Made by a program: the position numbers and the translations under genes. A stretch of DNA of 64,000 nucleotides from Nymphaea colorata (taxonomy: Eukaryota; Streptophyta; Magnoliopsida; Nymphaeales; Nymphaeaceae): NCBI RefSeq assembly GCF_008831285.2, contig NC_045147.1:1510001-1574000 (forward strand). The letters are read 5' to 3'. This document shows, piece by piece, positions 1 through 10,958 of the stretch. Positions within the stretch are counted from its first letter, which is position 1; each line of letters opens with the position of its first letter. The notes beneath the pieces were generated by a model, which saw nothing but the letters and a program-made list of their open reading frames with translations, made no database searches and was not told where the DNA came from.

Positions 1-747
1 AGGCAAGGGTGAGTAGCAAAAGCAAGCTGTGCAACATGTACTTTGTTGAGCTCCAAGTAGCAGAGCATATAGGCAAATATGTTGTGCTCTAAGGGTGCAA
101 ACTTGGTGAGTGTTGCCCTTAGACACTTTATGCCAGCATCGTTCCTTCTTTTCTGTTATTTTTCTTTTTCGTTTTTTCAAAAGGCTTAAAAAAAATGTTC
201 CTGACCGTTCATTGGCCAGTACTCTCTCCCATTCCTCCGCCTTCTCCTCCTCCTCGAACTTAGTGCTAACAGTGCCCAGTTTTGCACCTTACATTTTTCA
301 CTGCTTCCCGTCCCATGCACTATAGCCCTTTTGATCGAACGCTTCCCCAATGTTTCCAGTGGAAAGCAAGGACGAGAGGAAAGAAAAAAAAAAAAAAAAA
401 GGCAGAAGAAAAGTTGATAGCGTGCATGAAACACTGAATGACACATGGGCCCATGAAATGACGTAAAAGAGAGCATTAAAGAGAGCTAATTGAACCATCT
501 CTCTGCAAATTTGACATTTGACGTTTCAATTAGCAAAACCTAGTAAACAAGGAGGCCTGTCATATTTTTAAAAGTAACAAATAAACTTGAGTTAAAGAAA
601 CGGAAAAGGTTGACAAAAGGGTAGATTTGGGAGTAGGAATGGCAAAGGGGCATAAAGAGGAGGTGGGGAAGAATGCCCTTTATCTTTGGCCCTCTGGTCT
701 CCCGGAATTCCAACAGGTTTGTTCTGTTTGGGATGTGGTTCCCCTCT
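1..747. other. Upstream flank and distal promoter of the AP2 gene
   Basis: I see no gene here. The stretch holds T-rich and A-rich runs, including a poly-A run near 386-402, and short open frames on both strands without recognisable protein similarity. It lies directly upstream of a TATA box and a well-supported gene, so it is best read as promoter and intergenic DNA. I could not assign a specific transcription-factor site with confidence. Confidence 0.6.
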
Positions 748-755
748 TATAAATA
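748..755 (+). promoter_or_regulatory. TATA box of the AINTEGUMENTA-like gene
   Basis: The sequence reads TATAAATA, a canonical plant TATA element, in a locally GC-richer context. Plant transcription normally starts about 25-35 bp downstream, which predicts a start near 780-790 and a leader of about 375 nt before the ATG at 1160. The start site itself is inferred. Confidence 0.65.
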
Positions 756-784
756 GACGGAGCCCTCTAACATGGCTTCTCGAT

Positions 785-1159
785 TCTTGTTTTCTTGTTT
801 ATCGTAGACTCTCTCCTGTTCTCTTTTTTTATTTCTTGTCGGAGGAAGGACCGAAGGAGAAGTTCAGGTGTGTTGGGGGGGGTAAGAGAGAAAGAGAGCA
901 TGTGTTTAGGGCTTTGTGTAGTGGGAATATATATGTGAGTCGGTTTAGTTGGTAGGTAGAATCATGGAAGCTGGAGCGAAACACGAGGATTTTTTTTTCC
1001 ATTTTTTCTGCTTGATACTTTTTTCTAGAGTGTGAGAAGCAGAAAAATAGACCAGTGGAATTTGGTTGTCTTTCTTTGGATTCTGGTTTCCTGAGTGTTT
1101 TTTTTTTTTTTTTTTCTTTTTTGCTTTCTTGCTTTGTGGTGGGGTTTCTGTGGAGAACC
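785..1159 (+). promoter_or_regulatory. 5' leader with two upstream ORFs
   Basis: This is the predicted untranslated leader between the TATA box and the main start codon. It holds two short upstream ORFs, one of 12 codons plus stop at 900-938 and one of 23 codons plus stop at 964-1035. Both end before the main ATG. T-rich tracts, such as the long T-run near 1099-1116, fill the rest. If the start site is right, both would be met by scanning ribosomes first. The boundaries are inferred from the TATA position. Confidence 0.5.
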
Positions 1160-3398
1160 ATGAACAATTGGCTGGCGTTTTCCTTGGCCCCCCATCTTAG
1201 CCTTCATGGTCGTGGGGCTCACGGTGCCTCTGAGGAAGACGGTGGAATGGGTTACAGTGGTGGGGAGTTAGGTTTTGGCGAGCAGATGTCTGTGATGCCA
1301 TTGAGGTCTGATGGGTCTCTTTGTATCATGGAAGCACTGCGTCGCTCGCAGCAGAACCATGAAGGTAAATGAACCGTTCTGTTCACTGCCTGCGGCGATT
1401 TAATCTCTTTCCTGCCTGACATCCTTTTACTGAATCTATTTCCTTCTTGTTCTCTCTTCTTTTTTGTTAGACAGTTTGATTCTCTTCCTTTTCTAACGGT
1501 TGATGGTGTTGTCCTCTTTGATTATTTATTTCAAGGAAAAAGATTCAGAGCTCTGCTTGTGTATATGTATAGGGTATCTTCTTAGTTGGGCCTTGCAAAA
1601 ATCTAGACTTCCAGCCTTTGTTTCTTTCAATACTGATATGAAGCCATTTTGAATTAAATTGTTTATGGTTGTCTCTCACTCTTTCTCTCATAGAATGGAG
1701 AGTTAATGGAAGTATGGATGTTTCTGCAGCAAGGCACTACGAGAACGCCATGGCTACAAGCCGCGCAGCAGAAAGAGAAGGCCCCAAGTTGGAGGATTTC
1801 TTGGGGACAGCTGCGGCTCTAGCAGGTCAATACCCCAACTCCCAAAGCAACAGCCATACCAATCCACCACCTTCTTTTGACAACATCTACTACCAAGACG
1901 CCCGCCAACATCAACCCCCAAGGATTAACATGAACATCCCCCATCCTACCTTCATTGCAACCCCAATGGGGACGCCCATGAGGATGCCCCCAACGTTCAG
2001 AACGAAGTCTCAACTGTCCCTTCCTTTGCTTTCCACCATGCCCACCAAGAGAGCGACTACTGCACGCAATTGCAGAACCCCAACATGTATCAAGTACCAT
2101 TGGAGGAGCCTACGCCAATGGAGAGTTGCGGTAGGGTGGCTGGCATCTCTGGCCTCAAGTCATGGCTGAGACAGAACCCATCTCCGTCTGAGAAGCCTCC
2201 TGGTTGTGAACCAGATCATAAGGACAACCAACAACAGCAGATCATGGGTGATTTCCAGTCACTGACCCTATCCATGAGCCCTGGCTCACAGTCTGGGGTG
2301 CCCTCTAACTTACCTCAATCAGCATCTGCAGTGTGCCTGGCCGCAGAAAACAGAAAGAGGGGGCCTAACAAATCTCAATCTTCTAGAGACCCTGTGCCTC
2401 GGAAATCCATTGATACTTTTGGTCAAAGAACTTCACAATACCGGGGTGTAACAAGGTTGGTGATCCATATCAGCGCTTTTTTTGTTCAGGCATTAAATTT
2501 ATATGTACTGTGCTGTGTATTGTATGCAGCGTTTCTCCTTTTCTCTTTCCCTTCCTTTGTGACAAGATTGATATCGGCAGGCATCGTTGGACGGGGCGTT
2601 ATGAGGCTCATTTGTGGGATAACAGCTGTAGGAAAGAAGGACAAACAAGGAAAGGGAGACAAGGTTGGACTCGGAAAATTTTATTATTCTTTCTATATTT
2701 TGTTCTTCATATGACTCACTGGGACTTGTCTAATGATCTCTTCTTTTTTACTTTTTCGTTTATTTTTGTTTAATACGGCGCCCTTTTTTGGATGATGGGT
2801 ACTCATCAGTTTATCTGGGTATGGCATGAACCTCCTTCCCATCCATGTGATTTCCCTTTTGTTGTGAAAAGTATATGGAATATTTACTCTTTTAGTTTTG
2901 AATATTTCAAAAACTGGTGCCTTTGTTGTTTGTTTGTGAGCAGGAGGATATGATAAGGAAGAAAAGGCTGCAAGGGCCTACGATCTAGCTGCTCTGAAAT
3001 ACTGGGGTCCTTCGACTCACATCAACTTCCCGGTTTGCATCTCCATTTTTAATATATATATATATATATCTTATTTTATCATATCTTGAGAAGGAAACGC
3101 TTATTCTTAAGCTTAGATGCCATTTTTTCTTTTCTAAAATTTCCACAGCTCAGCACGTATGAGAAAGAGTTGGAGGAGATGAAAAACATGACGAGGCAAG
3201 AATTTGTTGCTCATTTGAGGAGGTGGGCACTCGTTATTTTCGATCGCGCTTTTTTCCATTTACTCCATTTATCGTTCTTTGGGTTTCAACATTTTGTCTT
3301 TTACTTAATATTGTTTATATTCTTCTTCTCTCCATCCAGAAAGAGCAGTGGGTTCTCCAGAGGTGCTTCTGTATACCGTGGGGTGACAAGGTTACTGC

Positions 3399-3442
<44 letters not shown>

Positions 3443-4696
3443 CATCTTTACTTTAATCTTTCACCATCATGTTTACTACCTCTACCGTCAACTCTACCAT
3501 CATCATCAACTTGCTTCACAGGCATCATCAACATGGAAGATGGCAAGCTCGAATCGGCAGAGTTGCAGGAAACAAAGATTTATACCTCGGAACCTTTAGT
3601 AAGTCCTCCTTCACGGGCACCAACGCCAACAAATCTCATAAATATAGATGCTTATTCGCGACCATGGTCCCCTTCTAGAGAAAAAGGTCATGTAGCTTCC
3701 TTTTGTTTATTAGTCCAAACTGATTTGTAGTTTCTTCGTTAGCCTCGATATCTCTTGAGCCCCATTAGTTGCCATCGGCTTAATGATTTTTCCTGGAGCA
3801 TGTTGCTTCATGTCTCGCTATTTCAAGGGATCTTCCCTGTTGGATTAATGGCATGTACATTGTCTTACGCAAGCTGCAATGGTTTCATGATCATTCTGCG
3901 GAATGCTGGCGCATCGGCTACTTGCAGATTCATGATTCCGCATAAATGCGATAAATTCTTACTGCGAGACCTATGGGCGTGTCTATTAATTAAGTCCTGC
4001 TGTTTCCGGTATCCATGGTCAGTCAGTGATAGTTTTGGGTTCACAGGCACGCAGGAAGAGGCGGCCGAGGCCTATGACATTGCAGCAATCAAATTCCGGG
4101 GCGTAAATGCAGTTACCAACTTCGATATTAGCCGATACGACGTGAAGCGCATCTGTTCCAGCTCTACTCTCATTGGTAGTGACCTTGCCAAGCGCCCAGG
4201 CAAAGAAGCTAGCAGCTCTTCCACGGCTGCTGCTTCCTGCAATGACGGTGGCGGCACACTGCAGCCCGCCTCATCGGACCGCTGTCACTCTGCCAACATG
4301 CTTCAAGATCTTGGAGAGCCGGAAGATTCCCGCCTTCTGGCGGATCTCTCTGGTGGAGTCACCGGAAATGCTTCGTCCCTGGTGCCAAGTTTGAGCAACC
4401 CCAACTCCAACCAGGGAAGTCCCATGCATTCTGCGTCAGACGGTGATCAAGTTGCCCGGAAAATGACGCTTTACGATAGCTTGGCTACTGCCGGAGAGTT
4501 CCATCAGGGAGTGTTCTATGCTGCACAACCACCGGGGAAGATGATCAAGTATGAGGATGACAATGCCAATGGCGGGGACAGTAGTACTGGTGATGGGGGC
4601 GGAGGTGGAGCTAATATGAATTGGTTGGCCGCTAGCAGGCCCAATCTGCCTGCTGTGGTTCATCAGCTTCCCATGTTTGCACTCTGGAACGAGTAA
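1160..4696 (+). CDS. AIL: AINTEGUMENTA-like/PLETHORA-type AP2 transcription factor, nine exons, frameshift in exon 2
   Basis: This encodes a nuclear DNA-binding protein of the AP2 family, ANT/PLT/BBM group, whose members control meristem, root and embryo growth. Exons are 1160-1364, 1694-2455, 2581-2663, 2810-2818, 2944-3032, 3149-3222, 3340-3390, 3522-3598 and 4047-4696, all with GT-AG introns and matching phases. The N-terminus starts [11 protein letters not shown], typical of the group. [19 protein letters not shown] and [13 protein letters not shown] follow. The first AP2 domain (about residues 318-383) runs from [19 protein letters not shown] to THINFP. A conserved linker ([19 protein letters not shown]) precedes the second domain (about 419-476; [19 protein letters not shown]). 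The C-terminus is [11 protein letters not shown]. The total is 666 residues only if one base is added in the C-run at 1938-1942. As written, the frame stops at 2167-2169 after about 226 residues. The exact paralogue is uncertain. Confidence 0.9.
1938..1942 (+). other. AIL: Frameshift site in exon 2 (C homopolymer)
   Basis: Upstream of this run the protein reads in one frame (GPKLEDFLG up to PPRINMN). Downstream it reads in another ([18 protein letters not shown] up to the AP2 domains). One extra C in the five-base run joins them as [14 protein letters not shown] and makes every later exon phase consistent. A homopolymer length error in the assembly is the simplest explanation, but a true one-base deletion cannot be excluded. 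Confidence 0.8.
2810..2818 (+). other. AIL: 9-nt micro-exon of the AP2 gene
   Basis: The nine bases TTTATCTGG are flanked by AG before and GT after. Together with the last base of the previous exon and the first bases of the next one they encode V-Y-L-G inside the first AP2 domain. Without them the frame is kept but the conserved VYL strand is lost. A 9-nt exon at this place is a known hallmark of AP2-group genes, and gene predictors often miss it. Confidence 0.9.
3399..3438 (+). repeat. (CT)n microsatellite in intron 7
   Basis: About 40 bp of uninterrupted CT dinucleotide lies just after the donor site of the intron at 3391-3521, which splits the second AP2 domain. It is expected to be length-variable. 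Confidence 0.95.
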
Positions 4697-6500
4697 ATTA
4701 TCATCAAAGCGGGGCCAGTGCTTACTGCAAAATGGGGTGTCGTTAATGTCAGGATGGTGTAGGTTTAGCCAAAAAGAACAAAAAAAAAAAAAAGAACAAA
4801 AAGAAGTATATGTTAGCTTCCGGATTGTATTAGGAAAAAAAAGGAGGGGAAGAAGTTTTCTGGTGGATTTTACACCGGATGACAATTTTGGAAAGCTCTG
4901 TAGCTACTTAAAATATTTAAAGTTTCTATATATACAACAGGCATATGATACCTTGTTTCTGGTGTAAATATATTGAAGTGGGGTATGGCACACCGTAAAT
5001 GATCACTAATATGGACGAAAGCATCTCGCTGGAAAGAGGACACAAAAATTTTTGAGCCTATCGAGATCAGTGATGAGAAAATGATTTTTTATTCTCATAA
5101 TAAAAAATGAACTCCGGGTTGCTTTCTTACATTTGGATGACATGAATTTTTGTTTCTCGGATCAGGGCGGCATGGATTTTTGTGTTTCTGGGAAAATCTT
5201 ATAAATTTTCTTATACTTTTTTACGTGGTGGTTGACTTTGTCTTGTTTAGGTGTGTTAAGCGACTCTTTTTTTTTTTTCTAGTTTTGGGTTTGGATGAAG
5301 ATGAGCCCTTGTGGCTCCAGGTTTTTTAAATCAATAGTGCCTTTTTCTCTCTCTAAAAAAGGAAAAGGCTCGTTTATCCTTAAGGACTCCATAATTTTTC
5401 TGCACAATGAATTATTTTAGGAGTGTCAGGGTCTTGGCCCAATGTGGTATGATGGTCGGCGATCTGCTCGAGGTTTTTGTTGCGTTGTTAGAGTCTAGGT
5501 CTGTTGCTGCTTGACGCCTCCCTAGCTGTAAATTTCACGAGACCCGAATGAGGTTACACATGCTTCCTCTTGTCAACATCTCTCGCACAGCTGGGAGCTA
5601 CTCCCATGCAGAGAAAAGAGTGAATGGTGATGGGAAAGGATGTCTGGTGGAGAATAGAACTCAGAGTTTCTTGAAGAATTTGTTTGACGAGATGGGTGTT
5701 CCGTCGCCGCATCAGTGTCTCGTGCCATCAAACACGTCCAACCAACTGCAAAATAGTTAAAGGGCTCCCACAACAGATCGAACGTTAAAAGCCTGTGAAA
5801 GTTTGAGCAATGGAGCCAACATGGTGCAAACATTTCTGCTACCATCTCTCTTTAGAAAAGCTGGTAAATGAAAGACGCGAATATCAGCAATTATTTGAGT
5901 TAATAAAAGGTTACTCGATGATTTCCACGCCAATCTCGTATCGGTTCCTTGACATGATAATTAGTCAGATGATTAATTTTTTTTTGCATACTTTATTTAT
6001 TCAGTGTGATATGAACTTTTGTTTTCCTGATATTTGAATCATGAAACTTTGATGTTTCACATGGTTTTCCTGTGATGCGTATTTGGCATTCAAAAGCTAT
6101 ATAGTCATAAACCATATATGCAGAATCCACCAACTGCTTGGTTGCCCGGTAGGTCAATAAATTATGTTTGATATTTACTGAAGATGTCCTTTTCTCCCCA
6201 GAATCTTAGCAAAACATCTGCCAATGTCCCGTGCTTTCACAGTACGTGAACACTTTTGTATAGCTGCAAAAGCATTGTGCTGTAATTAGCTTGTAGATGG
6301 CATAATTTCTCCGATAGGAGCAACTGTCTGTTCTTAACTTTTGAGCTTCGTTCGTGTCATTTTGACGTTTCAAGTATGCAATTATGATGGGGAGTGGAAG
6401 AAAAGAGAGAGAGAGAGGGGGAGCAATCAGCTTAGATACTCTGGTCTGAAGGGAAGGAGATTTGGTCCTTTTTCGAGTGCTTCCTCCATTCATTCATTCA
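4697..6500. other. 3' flank and intergenic region without a recognised gene
   Basis: The start of this stretch should be the 3' untranslated region of the AP2 gene. I could not pick a convincing polyadenylation signal. An open frame of 70 codons at 5548-5760 has no recognisable similarity and no supporting context. The rest is AT-rich low-copy-looking DNA. Confidence 0.5.
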
Positions 6501-6802
6501 TTGTGGTTTGGTGAGAGCCTCATTATTATTTCTGGAGGGAGGGGGGATGGGTTATCTGCAGAGCATGTCTGGTCTCTTAAATAATTGTGAAGGTAGGTGG
6601 GTTTAATACAGGAAGAAAAAGCGGTGTGACGAGCTGCGTCTGTTGCATCGTTTAGGCGTCTGTTAATACACTAGATTTAGAGAGAGAGGAAAAGAGAGAT
6701 GAGGGCGTCAAAGTACACACGTATTCGATGCAGAGCACGCGGTGGCAACCAGTTGTTTTCGACTTTTCTCCCTCTCACTCATCGTCACAGTAAACACGGG
6801 AC

Positions 6803-6803
<1 letters not shown>

Positions 6804-6845
<42 letters not shown>

Positions 6846-6850
6846 AGAGA
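6804..6850 (+). repeat. (GA)n microsatellite
   Basis: A nearly uninterrupted AG/GA dinucleotide run, followed by shorter GA runs at 6914-6931 and 7319-7353. Confidence 0.95.
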
Positions 6851-7313
6851 TTTGTCTTATTGGAGTTTGTGTTAAGCAGGGGCAGAGTAGAGTAAACAGG
6901 TGGGCAACCGGAGGGAGAGAGAGAGAGAGAAAGGAGGGCTAGGGATTTCTTGGGGAGTGTGCCGAATTTCGTCGTGGTCGCTTCTCTCTTTTCTTTCCCT
7001 CACCGTGTTCTGATAGCGAGAGGCCGTACTCTATCAGAGAAAATTTAGTGAGGATTTTGCATCGTTATCTACCAACGTGCTCAGGCCCGCGCAGACAAAA
7101 TCTAGAGGACAAGATATACTTAGCAGAGTGGAGGTAGAGGCTTTGATGGGGAGAGGTAGGAGGGGAGAGAAAAAATTTAACTCATTTCTCAATCATCAAT
7201 ATCTCTTCCGTTTTTATGTATATATATATATATATAAAAGAGACATGGTAATAAAAAAGAGTCGAACTAAACAGACAGACGTACAGCGGATGGACATGCC
7301 ATCAACGCACAGA

Positions 7314-7318
<5 letters not shown>

Positions 7319-7353
<35 letters not shown>
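7319..7353 (+). repeat. (GA)n microsatellite
   Basis: An uninterrupted GA dinucleotide run about 350 bp upstream of the first copia LTR. Confidence 0.95.
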
Positions 7354-7355
<2 letters not shown>

Positions 7356-7705
7356 GGGGTAGGGGACGGGGATAGGGGCGTCATGCTTTTGTGGGCTTGA
7401 CTGATGAAAGTTCACTCGGACACAGCTTAGGCTTGCGCATAACGCTGACCGTGCTGTGTATACATGGCAGCGTTGCTCACCGGTAGCGGCCGAAGGAACT
7501 GCTACATCTGATGGTTATGCATAGGTTATCAGCAGCGCACAACTCTAGCTTTTTGCCTAGGGGCACTGATCAGGAGCGGCAGGGCAGTTTCTCTTTTTAT
7601 ACTTATTAAGCTGAAGGCGGTCACCGCTGTGCTTTCCTCTAACAGCAGAAAGCACCGCGGGCAGCAGCTAGAGAGCCACTGGTCAGTGACAGATGCCATA
7701 TGATT

Positions 7706-8060
7706 TGACAAAGTATATGGTTCGAACGGTCAGCTATCAAGTTCGACGAAAGGGTCTCGTCCACCAAGGAAACTCAAAACTTACCCCAACAATGCTGGCA
7801 TGAACATGTAAGCGAGATACCAAAAGTAAGAACGAAAGAAAGGGAACTTTGTTAATGGAGAACATGAACTACAAATGTAATGTGTGTGAGAGAGGAAAGC
7901 ACAACCTCACGCACTTGCTTGTATTCCTGAATTTTTAACAAGAAGGAAACTCTCCTCTCACCATGCTATTGGTAAGAGAGAGATCTAACAGAGGACGTAG
8001 GTGAAGTTGATTCGCGGAACCCCTATAATTCCTATGTTCTTCTTGTGAGATGCTTTGACA
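7706..8060 (+). repeat. C1 5' LTR
   Basis: About 355 bp, starting TGACAAAGTATATGG and ending GCTTTGACA. It matches the 3' LTR at 29010 in blocks such as AACATGTAA, TAATGTGTGTGAGAGAGG and GGTGAAGTTGATTC. The start is set by alignment to the 3' copy, which begins with the canonical TGTTAGAG. Confidence 0.8.
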
Positions 8061-8107
8061 TAATATCAGAGCGAATCAATGTTTGACATAATATCAGAGC
8101 GAATCAA
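8061..8107 (+). other. C1 primer-binding site region, duplicated
   Basis: TAATATCAGAGC at 8061-8072 is a two-mismatch version of TGGTATCAGAGC, the usual copia site pairing with the initiator methionine tRNA. The LTR end plus this site occurs twice in a row (8054-8079 and 8082-8107, 26 bp each, with a 2-bp spacer). Confidence 0.7.
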
Positions 8108-8196
8108 CCTTGCGGTTTGGACCTTTTCCGATCTGTTTCAGATCAAGCGGAATTGTTCTTCCTGTGTGCCTATGCAGTTGTGCCAACTTGTGAGCA

Positions 8197-8555
8197 ATGA
8201 CATCTTCAACAGGTTCAGACTCATCTCTTTCGCCGATCTCCTCGGCTCACATCAGTGAGATAGCTACTGCTTCTTTCCCTTTGCTTTCTGCCCTTACTAG
8301 TCTTCAGCATTTTCTTTGAAGTAAAGTTGACGAAATTGTTGATTATGGGAGAGCCAATTTATGCCATTGCCTGTTTCCATTATTTGTATGGATTTGTTGA
8401 TGTCCATCTAAGACTATTGAATTTGAAAGCACTAAGATCGTCAATCCTAAATATTGGGTTAGAACGGAACAATTACTTTTTAGCTCGATTATTTCGTACT
8501 GTCGGAACCAGTCCACTTTTAAATTGTTGGCCTTCGTACATCTTTTTGATGTTTG
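8197..8555 (+). pseudogene. C1 gag remnant (Ty1-copia)
   Basis: Starts MTSSTGSDSSLSPISSAHI and proceeds in broken frames through PSKTIEFESTKIVNP and VRTEQLLFSSIIS to VHLFDV. This is the order of the copia gag (UBN2/Retrotran_gag type) N-terminal region. The first frame hits a stop near 8320. Coding stops abruptly at 8555, where a CACTA terminus begins. The rest of gag, including the zinc knuckle, was not found. Confidence 0.7.
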
Positions 8556-8800
8556 CACTACAACAGAAAGGATCATTAGCCATGGTTTTCATTGTGGCCA
8601 TTAACTAAAGTGGTTGTGGTAATAGCCCTTGTGGCTATTGATTTTTTGCCATGGTTTCGATTGTGGCCATTGCATCCATCAGCCATGATTTACTTAGACC
8701 ATTAACCATAATTTTAGATGTAGCTATTACTTAAAATTGCCATTACTTACTTATAGCAATGGAAAAAACCATGTTTAATGTAACTATTTGTTTACACACA
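8556..8800 (+). mobile_element. CACTA-type DNA transposon terminus
   Basis: Begins CACTACAACAGAAAGG, the expected CACTA terminal sequence, directly after broken copia gag. It is followed by short diverged sub-terminal repeats built on GCCATGGTTT and GTGGCTATT. The far end and matching inverted terminus were not found, so the right limit is approximate. The transposase region is not recognisable. Confidence 0.6.
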
Positions 8801-9620
8801 CACATATATATAAAGAGAGAGAGAGAGACAGAAAGAGGAGAGAGAAACTTATTCCATCATAAAATAATTCAGTAAGGTAGAAACTCTCCAATTCAATTGA
8901 ATCTAGTGCAATTCTGAATACAAAGACAATAAAAAGCATATATGTATTTTTAACTATTGCTCAAAGTGAACTTCTTCTTCTGTTGCTGTTGCCACCATTG
9001 CTAACTTGGAGAAGCCTATTCCATCCACTAAAGCCCACCCATTAGCTTATTTTCTTTTCTGTACTTGGCCACTAACTGGAAAAAAATTAGAACTATATGT
9101 TCAATGAAACTGTTTTGATTTAAATACAGATAATCTTAGTAAATAAGTTTATTACCCAATTCAAAATGTACTTAGTTCCAATAAAGTGATTTCTTTTAAT
9201 CAAACAGAAAACCTAATATAAGCCAAAAGCAGAGAGTTTCACTACAGTTCCACAGGGAGCCCAACAGTATTTCTTAATCTTGTTGGTAGGCTTATGCAGC
9301 AAAACCAGTACAAACCATGTGAGGCCTACATTGACTATATCCTTAGACACATTATAACAAAATTTTCAAATATGCTCAATTCTTTCTACCTGCAAGTAAA
9401 AGTTGATCTTGCCCTTTAGTAAGTCCTGATTTGTCCACAACATATCTTTCCAACAACCAAATAATACAATCAGAATTATTCATTTCCTCAACAATCAACC
9501 AAAGGCTCTCTACAAACTAGACAAGCTCGTCAACAGCTAGCTAAACAAATCCACCAGCAACCTTAGAATATAATCAAAATTAATAATTTTCTCCACAATA
9601 CACACATCTTGTTTGAGTGT
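8801..9620. other. No gene; possible interior of CACTA insertion or C1 remnant
   Basis: AT-rich DNA with a mixed CA/TA/GA simple repeat at about 8793-8830. No protein similarity is visible on either strand. It lies between the CACTA terminus and the start of a gypsy LTR and is probably part of one of these elements. Confidence 0.35.
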
Positions 9621-10948
9621 TGTTAACACCCCACTAGCTCACGTGACCAAGGGCCCACCCAAGAGGCCACCCACATCATTTCATTTCAAAATATATATTC
9701 AAATACAAAAACTAATCATAATCATTGAAAATAAGAAGAGAAATTTAACTCTTTCTCTCTCAATTAAAAAGGAACTTTCTAATTACAGAGAGAGGCTTAG
9801 TTCCAAGGAAGCCATGATGACTTCACCTAACCTACTTAATCCAAGTATGTTTGACTTAGGTGCACCCAAATGAGGCACCAACTTCAACTAAGCTCAGTCA
9901 ACATGAGCTTAACTTAGCCAAAACCTAGTCAAATGGCTAGGTCCATCCCACGACGCAGCTACTGTACAAAGATAGACCTTGATTGGATCAGATCTACTTT
10001 GATTGAACCTAGGCGAAGTACAATTCAAAATTGAGCAAAATTGAAACACAATTAAGTGCTTCTTTAGCTCAAATTCATCAAATTACCTCAAGCAAGCCAA
10101 TATCAACTCACAAAATGAGCCTTGACTTTGGTCAATTGGTCAAATTTGACCAAATTCAAACAACTTTATCCTTATATGATAAAATTGAACTCGTAGAACC
10201 CAAATTAAGATTCTACGAAAGTCAAATATACATTTGAATTCATTAATGCATAAATGAATTACCAAGTTGAAAATCAACTTTTCAAATCAAAATTTGATTC
10301 AATTAAATCCATTTTCAATCGAATTATGGAAAAATGGCTTTTTTAAATCATTTTTGTTAGGATTTTCAAAGTCTTTTCAAATTTATTTGAATTGTCAAAA
10401 ATTTCACAATTCTAAAACATTTAGAGCTTAGTCACTAGGTTCGAACCTAACAAGCTTGATTTCAAAAAGGAAAACCCAAGTCAAGGTTATTTCTATCAAG
10501 ATTTTTTGTCAAACTAGGACCCCAGTTAGACTTAATTAGGTCCCTAGTTAGACTTAACTAGGTCCTGACCACAGTTGGTCAGACCTAGCCAAGCACACTT
10601 AGCTCGTGCGTGTGGGCTTGGTGTGCATGGTTGGGGTCATTTACAGATGATTAAAGCTTATTTAATCCCCTTTGTCAAGTCATGAATACATGTATCATGG
10701 ATTAGACCAATGGAAATTTAAGTTGTTTTTAGCCATTGGTTGAATTAAAGGCTGGTTGAGGTGGTAGCCACCTCAGCCCATTTTCTAAAATTTAAATCAA
10801 TTTTAATTCTAGCTTGGCACCTAGCTGGACCTACCCTATACCAGCTCAAAGAGGGGCAAATTCCCCAAGCCTTGGGTATGTTCCAAAGGGGAGTTAAAGA
10901 GTTAGAAGCAGCCACCTCCTCCCCTTTCTCATTGATTTTTTTTTTTCA

Positions 10949-10958
10949 CTATATAAAC
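10949..10958 (+). promoter_or_regulatory. LTR promoter TATA box (family A)
   Basis: CTATATAAAC precedes a C-run. The same element is found in the homologous place of the G1 LTR on the minus strand (20011-20019), which supports a conserved LTR promoter. Confidence 0.55.

Larger units (their letters stand above)
6501..7705. other. GA-rich, promoter-like low-copy region
   Basis: No gene is recognised. The stretch contains three (GA)n tracts (6804-6850, 6914-6931, 7319-7353), a short TA tract near 7209-7228 and relatively GC-rich unique sequence. This composition resembles plant promoter and leader DNA. It is cut off at 7706 by a retrotransposon, so a gene that once followed may be displaced or lost. 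That last point is inference. Confidence 0.4.

Noticed and set aside
1669-2169. The first exon-2 frame as a complete separate protein
   Set aside because: Its last 70 codons are unlike the family, and the family sequence continues in the neighbouring frame. It is better explained by a one-base shift.
1160-4696. A miR172 target site in the AP2 gene
   Set aside because: I saw no sequence resembling the site. That regulation belongs to the other AP2 subgroup, not to AINTEGUMENTA-like genes.
3865-4885. Minus-strand open frames across the last exon of the AP2 gene
   Set aside because: They are shadows of the real plus-strand coding sequence with no family resemblance.
5548-5760. Open frame of 70 codons in the 3' intergenic region
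   Set aside because: No recognisable motif, no promoter or splice context, and overlapping open frames on the other strand of similar length.
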